A stretch of DNA of 64,000 nt, from NCBI RefSeq assembly GCF_036327755.1, contig NZ_CP109596.1, positions 7,502,001-7,566,000 of the forward strand, given 5' to 3'. Below, piece by piece: positions 8,777 to 17,350 of this stretch. The notes under the pieces were generated by a model that was not told where the DNA came from, made no database searches, and saw nothing but the letters and a program-made list of their open reading frames with translations. The translations under genes and the position numbers were made by a program. The stretch is from Nocardia sp. NBC_01503 (GTDB lineage: Bacteria > Actinomycetota > Actinomycetes > Mycobacteriales > Mycobacteriaceae). Each line of letters begins with the position of its first letter. Within the stretch, counting starts at the first letter, position 1.

Positions 8777-9787
8777 ATGTCAACGATCAGACTGGGCCTG
8801 GCAGGCACCGGCCGCATCGGCAGCTCCCACGCCGAAACCCTGACCGCCCTGCCAGGCGTGGGTTCGGTCATCGTCGCCGACGCCGACGCGCAGCGAGCCA
8901 GGGCCACGGCCGACAAACTCGATATCGAATTCGCGCCCGATATAGACGCGCTGCTGGCGGCCGACCTCACCGGCCTGATTATCACCACAGCCACGGATTC
9001 CCACCCCGAGTTGATCACCGCCGCGGTGGACCGCGGCATCCCCGTCTTCTGCGAAAAGCCCATAGCCGCAGACATTCTCGGCACGCTGGCGGTGGTCGAA
9101 CGGGTCGCCACCTCGGAGGTCCCGGTCCAGATCGGCTTCCAACGCCGCTTCGACGCGGGCTACCGTGCCGCACGCGCGGCCGTGGCCTCCGGTGACCTCG
9201 GCTGGGTCCACACCCTCCGAGCCACCACCCTGGACCCCGCACCCCCACCCGCCGAATACATCCCTCGCTCCGGCGGCATCTTCCGAGACTGTGGCGTCCA
9301 CGACTTCGACATCATCCGCTGGGTTACCGGCCGCGAGGTCACCGAGGTCTACGCCACCGGAGCCAACCAGGGCGAGAAGTTCTTCGCCGAAGCCGGAGAC
9401 GTGGACACCGCCGCGGTGGTCCTGCGCCTGGACGACGGCGCACTCGCCACGGTCTCCCTCTCCCGCTACAACGGCGCGGGCTACGACGTCCGGCTCGAAG
9501 TCCTCGGCTCCACCGGCAATGCCATTGTCGGCCTGGACGATCGAGCTCCCCTGCACTCGGTAGAACCCGGCTACCCCGCCTCCCACCTCCCCGCCTACCC
9601 CGGCTTCATGGACCGCTTCCACCCCGCCTACGTCGAAGAACTAGCCACCTTCGTAGACGTAGCCACCGGCACCCTCCCCAGCCCCTGCACCCCCGCCGAA
9701 GCCCTGGAAGCCTTCTACATCGCCGAAGCCTGCGAACTCTCCCGCCGCGAAGCCCGCCCCGTGCACCTGTCCGAGGTCCGCCACTGA
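8777..9787 (+). CDS. Inositol 2-dehydrogenase-like oxidoreductase (Gfo/Idh/MocA)
   Basis: NAD(P)-dependent oxidoreductase of 336 residues. The N-terminal Rossmann motif is GLAGTGRIGSSHAE, the conserved EKP follows in FCEKPIA, and a GGIFRDCGVHDFDIIRW segment holds the catalytic Asp-x-x-x-His pair. A strong AAGGAG lies 5 bp before the ATG. It follows the LacI gene on the same strand and probably shares its transcript. By context it would oxidise myo-inositol to 2-keto-inositol (the IolG step), but related enzymes act on scyllo-inositol and other sugars. Confidence 0.85.
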   Translation: MSTIRLGLAGTGRIGSSHAETLTALPGVGSVIVADADAQRARATADKLDIEFAPDIDALLAADLTGLIITTATDSHPELITAAVDRGIPVFCEKPIAADILGTLAVVERVATSEVPVQIGFQRRFDAGYRAARAAVASGDLGWVHTLRATTLDPAPPPAEYIPRSGGIFRDCGVHDFDIIRWVTGREVTEVYATGANQGEKFFAEAGDVDTAAVVLRLDDGALATVSLSRYNGAGYDVRLEVLGSTGNAIVGLDDRAPLHSVEPGYPASHLPAYPGFMDRFHPAYVEELATFVDVATGTLPSPCTPAEALEAFYIAEACELSRREARPVHLSEVRH

Positions 9788-9816
9788 TCCGAAGGAGGTT
9801 GACCGCGGGCTCCGCC

Positions 9817-9843
9817 AACGGCCCGAGATGAACTCGGGCCGTT
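9817..9843 (+). terminator. Hairpin terminator after the iolG-like gene
   Basis: Perfect 11-bp stem (AACGGCCCGAG / CTCGGGCCGTT) with a 5-nt loop, 29 bp after the stop codon. The T-tract is weak, as is common in actinobacteria. Confidence 0.75.
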
Positions 9844-9862
9844 ACTCTTTCAGCGGAGTTCC

Positions 9863-10351
9863 ATGGGCAGAATAGGGGGTGTGGACACCCTCGGCCTCCC
9901 GCCCGAATCGACGGCGACCGCCTCACCCGAAGCGCAGCTCAGCGCCCTGCTCGGGCCATTGCGGCGGGCGGTTCTGCGGCGCACGCGCACCGCCGAGAGA
10001 CTGCCCGACCTACCCGAAGCGCAGATCGAGCTACTTCGACTTCTGGTCGCCACGGGCGGCGTCACCCCCGGCCGGGCCGCCACCGAACTCAGTGTCGCGC
10101 AATCCACCGTCAGCAATCTCATCCGGACCATGACCGCAGCCGGGCTCGTCGATCGCCTCGCGCTGCCGTCCGACGGACGCGGGGCGCTTCTGGTGGCGTC
10201 CAAGCGAGCTCGGCAACTCCTCGATCGATACGACCGGGCCAGTTCACAGGTGCTGCGCGCAACGCTGCACAGCCTGCCCGCCGCCGATCGGCGCGCGGTG
10301 CAGAACGCGCTTCCGGCCCTACATCGATTGCTCGCCGCCCTGAGCGAATGA
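9863..10351 (+). CDS. MarR-family transcriptional regulator
   Basis: 162 residues with a winged helix: LPEAQIELLRLL, then GVTPGRAATELSVAQSTVSNLIRTM (recognition helix), then the wing LALPSDGRGALLVAS. Effector and target are unknown. It precedes a secreted carboxylesterase on the same strand, separated by 108 bp holding a small inverted repeat, so control of that esterase is possible. Confidence 0.85.
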   Translation: MGRIGGVDTLGLPPESTATASPEAQLSALLGPLRRAVLRRTRTAERLPDLPEAQIELLRLLVATGGVTPGRAATELSVAQSTVSNLIRTMTAAGLVDRLALPSDGRGALLVASKRARQLLDRYDRASSQVLRATLHSLPAADRRAVQNALPALHRLLAALSE

Positions 10352-10421
10352 TGCACGCGCGGTAAACCTTCGGCGATCTCGGCCGAAAACCGCACCCGCG
10401 CACCATCGCTCGCTTACTGTG

Positions 10422-10436
10422 CTTTTGTTTCAAAAG
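10422..10436. promoter_or_regulatory. Inverted repeat before the carboxylesterase gene
   Basis: CTTTTG-TTT-CAAAAG, a perfect 6-bp repeat 24 bp before the esterase ATG in an AT-rich patch (TTTCAAAAGTATATTG). It could be an operator for the MarR protein encoded just upstream. It is short, so chance cannot be excluded. Confidence 0.35.
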
Positions 10437-10459
10437 TATATTGAGTGCGGGAGTCACAT

Positions 10460-12100
10460 ATGCGGTTCACCCTCACCGACCCCGGTCGGTATCGGCATTC
10501 GCTGTGGTTACGCTCGGCGGTGGCGGTGATCGGCCTGATCGGCACGGCATTCGTCGCACCCGCACCCGTCGGCGCGACACCGGAAGGCGACTCCGCGAAT
10601 CCGATCGCGACCGTCACCACGGGCGCGGTGCGCGGTATCCACGCCGACGGCATCGACCAGTATCTCGGCATACCGTTCGCCGCCTCGACCGCGGGCGCGG
10701 ACCGCTTCGCGCCGCCACGACCGGCCCCATCCTGGACCGGGGTTCGCCCGGCGGACACCCACGGCCCGCAGTGCCCGCAATCGCCGCCCCTGCCCAATCT
10801 TCCCGATCTGCAGCCCTCGAGTGAAGACTGCTTGAGCATCGATCTGTATGTCCCCGAACACGCTTCCGGCGCAACCCTTCCCGTCATGGTGTGGCTCTAC
10901 GGTGGCGCGTTCGTGCTGGGGTCCAATGCCCAGTACGACTCGCCCGCCCGACTCGTCCGCGAGGGACAGGTCATCGTCGCCGTCCCGAACTACCGGGTGG
11001 GACCCTTCGGATTCCTCGCACTGCCCGAACTGGCCGCCGCCGACGGCGGTAGCACCGGAACCTACGGAACACTCGATCAGCAAGCGGCACTGCGCTGGAT
11101 CCGCGACAACGCGCCAGCTTTCGGCGGCGATCCGGGAAACGTCACCCTGTTCGGCGAATCCGCCGGTGGTATGAGCGTGTGCACGCAACTGGCTTCCCCG
11201 TCGGCGCGCGGTCTCTATGCCAAGGCCATTGTGGAAAGCGGCTCCTGCGCGCGCAGCCCACTGGCTCCGCCTACCACGGCGACCGCGTATCAACGATCGG
11301 GTGACTATGCCGCGAGCCTCGGCTGCGGAGACCCCGCGACCCGGCTGCCGTGCCTGCGCGCGCTGCCCGTCGATCGGCTATTGAGCTCGCCGACAACAGC
11401 TTTGAACACCATGGCCGTCACATGGAGCCCGGTGCGGGATGACGTCGTCATCACCAGCACCCCGGAGGACGCGCTGGCGGACGGCGTCGCCCGCGGAGTC
11501 CCACTGATCGTCGGCAGCAACGCGGGCGAAGGCGCGACCTTCCTCCTGCTACTCGATTACCTGCACGGCACCGTACCCGGCGCGAGCGATTACCGGACCT
11601 GGGTGCGCGGCCTGTTCGACGACGCGACGACCGCCCGGGTGCTCGCGCGATATCCACTGCCGGAGTTCGACTCCCCCACCGCCGCCAAGACGCAGGTGAT
11701 CACGGACGGATTCTTCGCCTGCCCCGCGCTGTTCACCACCCGAGCCGCGCGCCGCGGCGGCGCGACGGTGTGGCAATACCAGTTCAACGACGCACCGCTC
11801 GGCTGGAATCCCCTGCTGCCGGGCGCTTTTCACGGCGCGGAGGTCCCTTACGTCTTCTCCGCACTGATGGGAGTGCACATCCCCCTGCCCGCCTCCGCCG
11901 ATCTCCTATCCCTGCACATCCAGCAGAGCTGGGCCCACTTCGCCCACACCGGCGACCCACGCACGTCCGACTTCACACCCTGGCCATCGGACACCTCGAC
12001 CACCACGCTCGAACTCGGCAGCGACCGAGTGTCCCTCGGCGACAACTTCTCCCAACAGCACCGCTGCGACCTGTGGTCGGATATCGACCATGTCGGCTGA
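10460..12100 (+). CDS. Secreted type-B carboxylesterase/lipase
   Basis: Alpha/beta hydrolase of the carboxylesterase type-B family (546 residues, normal length). A signal peptide (SAVAVIGLIGTAFVAPAPVGA) precedes the typical N-terminal VRGIHADGIDQYLGIPFA. The oxyanion loop is WLYGGAF, the nucleophile Ser is in GESAGG near residue 234, and the catalytic His is probably in GAFHGAEVPYVF. ATG 10460 is preferred over GTG 10445 because GGGAG lies about 7 bp before it. It would hydrolyse carboxylic esters outside the cell; the substrate is unknown. Confidence 0.9.
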   Translation: MRFTLTDPGRYRHSLWLRSAVAVIGLIGTAFVAPAPVGATPEGDSANPIATVTTGAVRGIHADGIDQYLGIPFAASTAGADRFAPPRPAPSWTGVRPADTHGPQCPQSPPLPNLPDLQPSSEDCLSIDLYVPEHASGATLPVMVWLYGGAFVLGSNAQYDSPARLVREGQVIVAVPNYRVGPFGFLALPELAAADGGSTGTYGTLDQQAALRWIRDNAPAFGGDPGNVTLFGESAGGMSVCTQLASPSARGLYAKAIVESGSCARSPLAPPTTATAYQRSGDYAASLGCGDPATRLPCLRALPVDRLLSSPTTALNTMAVTWSPVRDDVVITSTPEDALADGVARGVPLIVGSNAGEGATFLLLLDYLHGTVPGASDYRTWVRGLFDDATTARVLARYPLPEFDSPTAAKTQVITDGFFACPALFTTRAARRGGATVWQYQFNDAPLGWNPLLPGAFHGAEVPYVFSALMGVHIPLPASADLLSLHIQQSWAHFAHTGDPRTSDFTPWPSDTSTTTLELGSDRVSLGDNFSQQHRCDLWSDIDHVG

Positions 12101-12104
12101 CAAG

Positions 12105-12132
12105 ACCTGGCGTCCGCCTCCAGCCGCCAGGT
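12105..12132. terminator. Bidirectional hairpin terminator
   Basis: 8-bp perfect stem ACCTGGCG / CGCCAGGT with a 12-nt loop, lying between the convergent carboxylesterase and ANTAR genes. Confidence 0.65.
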
Positions 12133-12134
12133 GG

Positions 12135-12557
12135 TCAACCCCGGCCGATGTGCTCGTGCAGGTTCAGCAGGATGTGGTCGAACGCCGCGACCGTCGCCGG
12201 GGAGGCCGGCGGGATGGTGGGGAGTTCGGTGATCAACCGTTCGGCCAGGACACGCAGTTTGATATTGGTTTCCTGCGACCGCCACCGCAATACCTGGAAC
12301 GCTTGTTCGGCGCTGATGCGGTACATGCGCATCAGCACACCCTTGGCCTGTTCGATGACCGCACGCGCTTCGATCAATTCGGGAAGCAATTGACCGACCA
12401 TATCGCGTTCAGCCTCGGCGAGGGTGTCGGACAGATCGATATAGAACCCGGTCGTGCCGACCGGTTCACCATCGCCGTCGAGAATGCGGTCGGCGACAAC
12501 CATCACATTGTGTTCGACGCCGTGAGTGTCGATGAACCGGTGCCGACTGATTGGCAC
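12135..12557 (-). CDS. ANTAR-domain protein with truncated PAS domain
   Basis: 140 residues. The N-terminal part (SRHRFIDTHGVEHNVMVVADR ... GTTGFYIDL) is the second half of a PAS domain. It is followed by an ANTAR RNA-binding domain: IEQAKGVLMRMYRISAEQAF and LRWRSQETNIKLRVLAERL. ANTAR proteins bind paired hexaloop hairpins in RNA and cause antitermination. Full-length PAS-ANTAR proteins start with a complete PAS domain; here the upstream frame is closed by a TGA three codons before the GTG and no PAS sequence is found in other frames. It is either a decayed gene or a short variant. Confidence 0.75.
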   Translation of the reverse strand: MPISRHRFIDTHGVEHNVMVVADRILDGDGEPVGTTGFYIDLSDTLAEAERDMVGQLLPELIEARAVIEQAKGVLMRMYRISAEQAFQVLRWRSQETNIKLRVLAERLITELPTIPPASPATVAAFDHILLNLHEHIGRG

Positions 12558-12742
12558 GGTACGTCATAGACAATTCCGGAATTATCAGCAATCCCTTACC
12601 GCCGTCCGGCGAATCGAAGTCGTGAATTATTTTTCGCGAATAGAGTAACGGACTCCCTGAATCCAGCGACTCCTCAGCACAGGCACTGTGATCGGAATCA
12701 CCGACCTCGGTTCGCTTGTTCTCCAGAAAGGGATACAGGGTT

Positions 12743-13309
12743 ATGTCCATCAAATTCGGGATCGTGCGCGCGCGTTGCCGTATCGGTTTCCTTTCACTGC
12801 CGGTGATCGCCGCGAGCACTTTTCTGCTGCCTTCGCCCCACGCCTCGGCGGGTGCGCTCGACCTGACCTGCACACCGCCGAGCAGCGAAACGGTCACCTA
12901 CAACCCACCGGTGACGATGACACCGCAACCCACGACCGCGACGGTCTCAACGGTCTTCGGACCATGTGTCTCGGCGACGAACCCCGCGGTGACGGCGGGC
13001 AGTCGGTCGCTGACGGCGCCGCTGACCCGCTCCTGCCTACAACTGCTCGATTCGGGCGGGCCCTATCTGGTGACGATCACATGGAATACCGGCCAAACCT
13101 CGACGCTCACCCTCAACAGGGTGACCAATGTCGCGGGAGCCGTGATCACGGTGACGCAGACCGGCACGGTGACCGGCGGACTGTTCTCGGGCGACACCGT
13201 CGTTATGACCGCGACCGCACCGTCGACCGATGTCCTGAATTGCACTCTCGGACTCGGAACCGTTTCCAGCACCTACTCGACCGTCGTTCTGGAGATCACG
13301 TCTGCGTGA
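12743..13309 (+). CDS. Secreted hypothetical protein
   Basis: 188 residues with a signal peptide (basic N-terminus, then FLSLPVIAASTFLLPSPHASAG). The mature part is rich in Thr, Val and Ser and alternates like beta strands. Four Cys (in LTCTPPS, GPCVSA, RSCLQL and LNCTLG) could form two disulfides. ATG 12743 sits 9 bp after AAAGGGA; an in-frame TTG upstream is less likely. Function not recognised. It may be an immunoglobulin-like exported protein as found in Nocardia and Rhodococcus, but this is only an impression. Confidence 0.65.
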   Translation: MSIKFGIVRARCRIGFLSLPVIAASTFLLPSPHASAGALDLTCTPPSSETVTYNPPVTMTPQPTTATVSTVFGPCVSATNPAVTAGSRSLTAPLTRSCLQLLDSGGPYLVTITWNTGQTSTLTLNRVTNVAGAVITVTQTGTVTGGLFSGDTVVMTATAPSTDVLNCTLGLGTVSSTYSTVVLEITSA

Positions 13310-13377
13310 AACGGTGACAGGTGACGCGGCCTCGTGCATTCGGGACCGCGTCAACCGTCAGCCCCATAACCCATTTC

Positions 13378-13485
13378 GAAAATGGCGAACGTGTAGAGGG
13401 CCCAGGCGAACCCCGGAACTCCTTTCCCTTCTTCAACGACCCGGACGGCAACTCGTGGGTCATCCAAGAACGCCCCACCACCTGA
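13378..13485 (+). pseudogene. VOC/glyoxalase C-terminal remnant
   Basis: About 35 codons in one frame, ending in a TGA, read VEGPGEPRNSFPFFNDPDG then NSWVIQERPTT. This matches the last strand and C-terminus of VOC-family (glyoxalase/bleomycin resistance) proteins, where FxDPDGNxWxxQE is usual. No N-terminal part or start codon is present upstream in any frame. The rest of the 350-bp gap (13310-13659) has no recognisable gene. Most likely a leftover of a deleted gene. Confidence 0.6.
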
Positions 13486-13659
13486 CCCCCAAAACCTCCA
13501 TCGCTCGAAGAGGTTCCTCGTATCAACCCGTCCCCGGTATCCCAGGAATAGTCGTCGTACCGCACCTTCCGATCACTCCCCGTCGGGCCGGAGTCTGCCC
13601 GATCGGGCGCAGAGCAACCCTCGGAGAGACTTCGATGATCATCGCAGATCAGCGGTTGG

Positions 13660-14277
13660 TCAGCTCAGGGCCAAACCTATTGCGAGGGTGGTCATTACGA
13701 GGGCGATGAGGGAGTCGAGGATTTGCCAGGCGCGGGGTTTGGCGAAGAAGGGGGCCAGGAGGCGGGCGCCGAAGCCCAGGGAGATGAACCAGATTGTGCT
13801 GCCCGCGATCGCGCCCGCGGTGAGGAACCAGCGGTCGGGGGTGGCGTAAGTGCTGGCGAAGGAGCCCAGGAGGACGACGGTGTCCAAGTAGGCGTGGGGG
13901 TTGAGCCAGGTGACGGCCAGGCAGGTGGCTATGGCCGCACCCAGCGCTATCGGGGTGCCACCGGCCGCGGTCATCGCGGTGGCGGAGAAGGCCCGCTTCG
14001 CTGCCAGGAAGGCGTAGCCGAGCAGGAACGCCGCGCCCGCGTATTTGGCGATGGTCATGATCTCGGGGGCTTTGTTCATGACGGCGCCGAAGCCGGTGAC
14101 GCCCGCTGTCATGAGGACTACGTCGGAGAGGGCGCAGACGGCTACCACCGGCAGGACGTGTTCGCCTCGGATGCCCTGGCGCAGGACGAAGGCGTTTTGC
14201 GCGCCGATCGCCACGATGAGGGAGAGTCCGAAGCCGAGTCCTGAGAAGGCCGCCAGGGCCGCCGATGATGCGTTCAC
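13660..14277 (-). CDS. LysE/ArgO-family amino-acid exporter
   Basis: 205-residue membrane protein with about six hydrophobic helices. The N-terminal LSLIVAIGAQNAFVLRQGI is the LysE-family signature and VTWLNPHAYLDTVVLLG is the conserved central segment. It would export basic amino acids (lysine or arginine). It starts with GTG, is divergent from a LysG/ArgP-type LysR gene and shares an intergenic inverted repeat with it, the usual arrangement for inducer-dependent export. Confidence 0.9.
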   Translation of the reverse strand: MNASSAALAAFSGLGFGLSLIVAIGAQNAFVLRQGIRGEHVLPVVAVCALSDVVLMTAGVTGFGAVMNKAPEIMTIAKYAGAAFLLGYAFLAAKRAFSATAMTAAGGTPIALGAAIATCLAVTWLNPHAYLDTVVLLGSFASTYATPDRWFLTAGAIAGSTIWFISLGFGARLLAPFFAKPRAWQILDSLIALVMTTLAIGLALS

Positions 14278-14313
14278 CCTTATGAAGCTAGGCGGGCGCC
14301 CAGGACCAGGCCA

Positions 14314-14339
14314 GCTAATGTTTCTGATGGACGATTAGC
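14314..14339. promoter_or_regulatory. Candidate LysG/ArgP binding site
   Basis: Perfect 6-bp inverted repeat GCTAAT-N14-ATTAGC in the 72-bp divergent gap between the exporter and the LysR gene. LysR-type regulators bind interrupted dyads with T/A ends in this position. Ligand inferred from context. Confidence 0.55.
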
Positions 14340-14349
14340 ATCTCTTAAT

Positions 14350-15228
14350 ATGGATCTGCAGCTGGATCAGCTTCGCGCGCTCGACGCGGTGATTACCGAG
14401 GGCACCTTCGAGGCCGCGGCGCGGCGGTTGAGTGTGACGCCCTCGGCTATCAGTCAGCGCATCAAGGCGCTGGAGGATTCGGCGGGGCGGATTCTGGTGC
14501 AGCGCACCAAACCGGCGCGGCCGACCGAATCGGGGCTCACGGTGTGGCGACTGGCCAAGCAGATTCAGCTGCTCACCAGCGATACCGCACGCGAACTCGG
14601 GGATGAGGATCAGCCCGCCGCGAAGCCGGTGAATATTCCGATCGCGGTGAACGCCGATTCACTGCAGAGCTGGGTGATGCCCGCGCTGGCCCGGGCCGCC
14701 ACGGGGGTGAACTTCGAGATCCATCGCGAGGACGAGGAGCACACCACCCGTTTGCTGCGCGACGGCACGGTGATGGCGGCCATCACCTCCACGGCCGCCC
14801 CGGTACAGGGCTGCACGGTGCGCCGCCTCGGCGCCATGCGTTACCGCCCGATGGCGAATCCGGACTTCACCCGCACCTGGTTCCCGGACGGCCCGACGGC
14901 GAAAGCCTTCGGCACCGCCCCGGTCATCCTCTTCGACCGCAAGGACGATTTACAGTTCCGCCTCATGCGGCGATACACCCGCAAACCGGTCGATCCGCCC
15001 CGCCACTACATCCCCTCCTCGGCGGGTTTCGCCGACGCCCTACGCTTGGGCCTGGGCTGGGGCATGATGCCCGATCTGCAAACCCGCCCGGCCGATAACC
15101 TCATCCCGCTGGACGAGACCGTTTACATCGATGTTCCGCTGTACTGGCAACAGTGGCGCCTGGACTCCCCCGCTCTCGGCATGGTCGCAGCTACCATTGC
15201 CGAAACCGCTGCCGCGGTACTGCTTTGA
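14350..15228 (+). CDS. LysR-family regulator, LysG/ArgP type
   Basis: 292 residues. The N-terminal winged helix (LDQLRALDAVITEGTFEAAARRLSVTPSAISQRIKALED) is followed by a LysR substrate-binding domain. LysG/ArgP-specific features include the hydrophilic DEEHTTRLLRDGTVMAAITS and the C-terminal GWGMMPDLQ. It is divergently paired with a LysE exporter, as in Corynebacterium lysG-lysE, so it most likely activates the exporter when lysine or arginine is high. Confidence 0.9.
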   Translation: MDLQLDQLRALDAVITEGTFEAAARRLSVTPSAISQRIKALEDSAGRILVQRTKPARPTESGLTVWRLAKQIQLLTSDTARELGDEDQPAAKPVNIPIAVNADSLQSWVMPALARAATGVNFEIHREDEEHTTRLLRDGTVMAAITSTAAPVQGCTVRRLGAMRYRPMANPDFTRTWFPDGPTAKAFGTAPVILFDRKDDLQFRLMRRYTRKPVDPPRHYIPSSAGFADALRLGLGWGMMPDLQTRPADNLIPLDETVYIDVPLYWQQWRLDSPALGMVAATIAETAAAVLL

Positions 15229-15297
15229 AGACGTTGTGCGCCGGCCCGGCTCGGATGCCATAGTCGGAAGAGATTGTGATCGATAGAAAGGCATTAC

Positions 15298-16383
15298 GTG
15301 TCCCAAGTTGTGCGCGGCGTGATCGCACGCTCGAAGAATGCTCCCGTCGAGGTCACCGACATCGTGATCCCGGATCCCGGTCCGGGTGAAGCGGTGGTCA
15401 AGGTGCAGGCGTGCGGGGTGTGCCATACCGATCTGCACTATCGGGAGGGCGGCATCAATGACGAATTCCCATTCCTGCTCGGCCATGAGGCCGCCGGCAT
15501 CGTGGAATCGGTGGGCGAGGGCGTCACCGATGTGGAGCCGGGCGATTTCGTCATCCTGAACTGGCGTGCGGTGTGCGGCAATTGCCGTGCCTGTCGTAAG
15601 GGCAAGCCGTGGTACTGCTTCTCGACGCATAACGCGGCGCAGCCGATGACGCTCACCGACGGCACACCGCTGACCCCGGCGCTGGGTATCGGCGCGTTCG
15701 CGGAGAAGACGCTCGTGCACGCGGGCCAGTGCACCAAGGTCGATCCCACCGCCTCGCCGGTCGCGGCGGGCCTGCTGGGCTGCGGCGTGATGGCGGGTCT
15801 GGGCGCCGCCATCAATACCGGCAATGTGAGTCGCGGCGACAGCGTGGCCGTAATCGGCTGCGGCGGTGTGGGTAATGCCGCCGTGGCGGGTGCGAAGCTG
15901 GCCGGTGCGACCACGGTGATCGCGGTCGATATCGATGAGCGAAAGCTGGAGTGGGCCACCGGTTTCGGCGCCACGCACACCGTGAACGCGGCCAAAGAGG
16001 ATGCGGTGGAGCGGGTTCAGGAGCTCACCGGCGGTTTCGGCGCCGATGTGGTGATCGACGCGGTCGGCCGCCCGGAGACCTGGAAGCAGGCGTTCTACGC
16101 ACGCGATCTGGCGGGCACCGTGGTGCTGGTCGGCGTGCCGACCCCGGATATGAAGCTGGAGATGCCGCTCATCGACTTCTTCTCCCGCGGTGGCGCTTTG
16201 AAGTCGTCCTGGTACGGCGACTGCCTGCCCTCGCGCGATTTCCCGTACCTGATCGAACTGTACAAGCAGGGCCGTTTCGATCTGGATGCCTTTGTCACCG
16301 AGACGATTTCGCTGACCGATATCGAGGCCGCCTTCACCAAGATGCATGACGGTGAGGTCCTGCGCTCGGTGGTGGTGTTCTGA
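15298..16383 (+). CDS. mscR: S-(hydroxymethyl)mycothiol dehydrogenase
   Basis: Zinc-dependent medium-chain dehydrogenase (361 residues) that oxidises the formaldehyde-mycothiol adduct; family members also reduce S-nitrosomycothiol. Catalytic zinc ligands are in CGVCHTD and GHEAAG, structural zinc ligands in CGNCRACRKGKPWYC, and the NAD site is GCGGVGNAAVAG. The GTG start is preceded by GAAAGG. It overlaps the next gene by one base. The metallo-hydrolase partner is the standard actinobacterial arrangement and supports the name. Confidence 0.92.
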   Translation: MSQVVRGVIARSKNAPVEVTDIVIPDPGPGEAVVKVQACGVCHTDLHYREGGINDEFPFLLGHEAAGIVESVGEGVTDVEPGDFVILNWRAVCGNCRACRKGKPWYCFSTHNAAQPMTLTDGTPLTPALGIGAFAEKTLVHAGQCTKVDPTASPVAAGLLGCGVMAGLGAAINTGNVSRGDSVAVIGCGGVGNAAVAGAKLAGATTVIAVDIDERKLEWATGFGATHTVNAAKEDAVERVQELTGGFGADVVIDAVGRPETWKQAFYARDLAGTVVLVGVPTPDMKLEMPLIDFFSRGGALKSSWYGDCLPSRDFPYLIELYKQGRFDLDAFVTETISLTDIEAAFTKMHDGEVLRSVVVF

Positions 16384-17009
16384 TGGCGCATATCGATCAC
16401 GCCACCACCTCGGGCACCTTCACCCTCGATGGCGAGACCTTCGAGGTGGAGAACAATGTCTGGGTCGTCGGCGACGACCTGGAGTGCGTCATCATCGATG
16501 CGCCGCACAGTGTTCCGGCGATCCTCGATGTGGTCGGCGCTCGCAAGGTACGGGCCATTCTGGCCACGCACGCACACGACGACCATATTCGCGTCGCCCC
16601 CGAACTGGCCGAGGCCACCGGTGCGCCGATCCTGCTGCATCCGGAGGATCTGGTGCTGTGGCGGCTCACCCACCCGGAGATCGAGCCCGATGGCGAGCTG
16701 GCCGATGAGCAGGTGATCGAGATCGGCGGCACCGAGCTGCACGTCCTGCACACCCCGGGCCACGCCCCGGGTGCGGTCTGTTTCTACTCCGCCGATATGG
16801 GCGCGGTCTTCACCGGCGACACCCTCTTCCAGGGCGGTCCCGGCGCGACCGGCCGGTCGTACTCCGATTACGACACCATTGTCGCCTCCATCGCCGATCG
16901 CCTGCTGAGCCTGCCGCCGGAGACCCTGGTGCATACCGGGCACGGTGGCTCGACCACCATCGGGGCCGAGGCCCCGCAGCTCGAGGAGTGGCGTCAGCGC
17001 GTCAGCTGA
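16383..17009 (+). CDS. Metallo-beta-lactamase-fold hydrolase next to mscR
   Basis: 208 residues with the MBL motif ATHAHDDHI (HxHxDH), then HTPGHAPG, FTGDTLF and a C-terminal VHTGHGGST, giving the usual glyoxalase II-like dinuclear metal site. The start codon overlaps the mscR stop (TGATG), so the two are co-translated. The likely role is hydrolysis of the S-formylmycothiol produced by MscR to formate and mycothiol. The role is inferred from context; the fold is secure. Confidence 0.88.
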   Translation: MAHIDHATTSGTFTLDGETFEVENNVWVVGDDLECVIIDAPHSVPAILDVVGARKVRAILATHAHDDHIRVAPELAEATGAPILLHPEDLVLWRLTHPEIEPDGELADEQVIEIGGTELHVLHTPGHAPGAVCFYSADMGAVFTGDTLFQGGPGATGRSYSDYDTIVASIADRLLSLPPETLVHTGHGGSTTIGAEAPQLEEWRQRVS

Positions 17010-17350
17010 CACCGTTCAACTCCGGCAAATGTGACGCGGCCCGGGGCCGACTCGCCGGGCTCCGGCCGCGCTTCATCTTTTCTACTGCGAAACCGCCCTT
17101 ATCGCCCATCGCGCGGTCGGATAATCTCCGCCATGCTGGCGAGTCGCTCGTCCGGTCCCGGCTCGATGAGCGCGAGTGATGGCGAGACCAAGATGAGCGG
17201 CCTCTGCCACGACAAATCCCATGAGGCCGCGAAATCCGTTGTACGCATTCTCGTGGACGACCAGCCGATGGCGTAGCGCGCGAGCACCGTCCCGGTGTGT
17301 TTGAATACGGCGGTTTCCAGCTGCTCCCGGGGAGATCGCCACGCGTGTCC
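17010..17350. other. Intergenic stretch without a recognisable gene
   Basis: 341 bp between the metallo-hydrolase and a small zinc-ribbon membrane protein. Short open frames exist on both strands but none shows a family signature or a good ribosome site, and no clear terminator was seen. Confidence 0.4.

Noticed and set aside
17031..17276. Possible 81-codon gene in the gap after the metallo-hydrolase
   Set aside because: No ribosome site, no homology, and equally open frames on the other strand.
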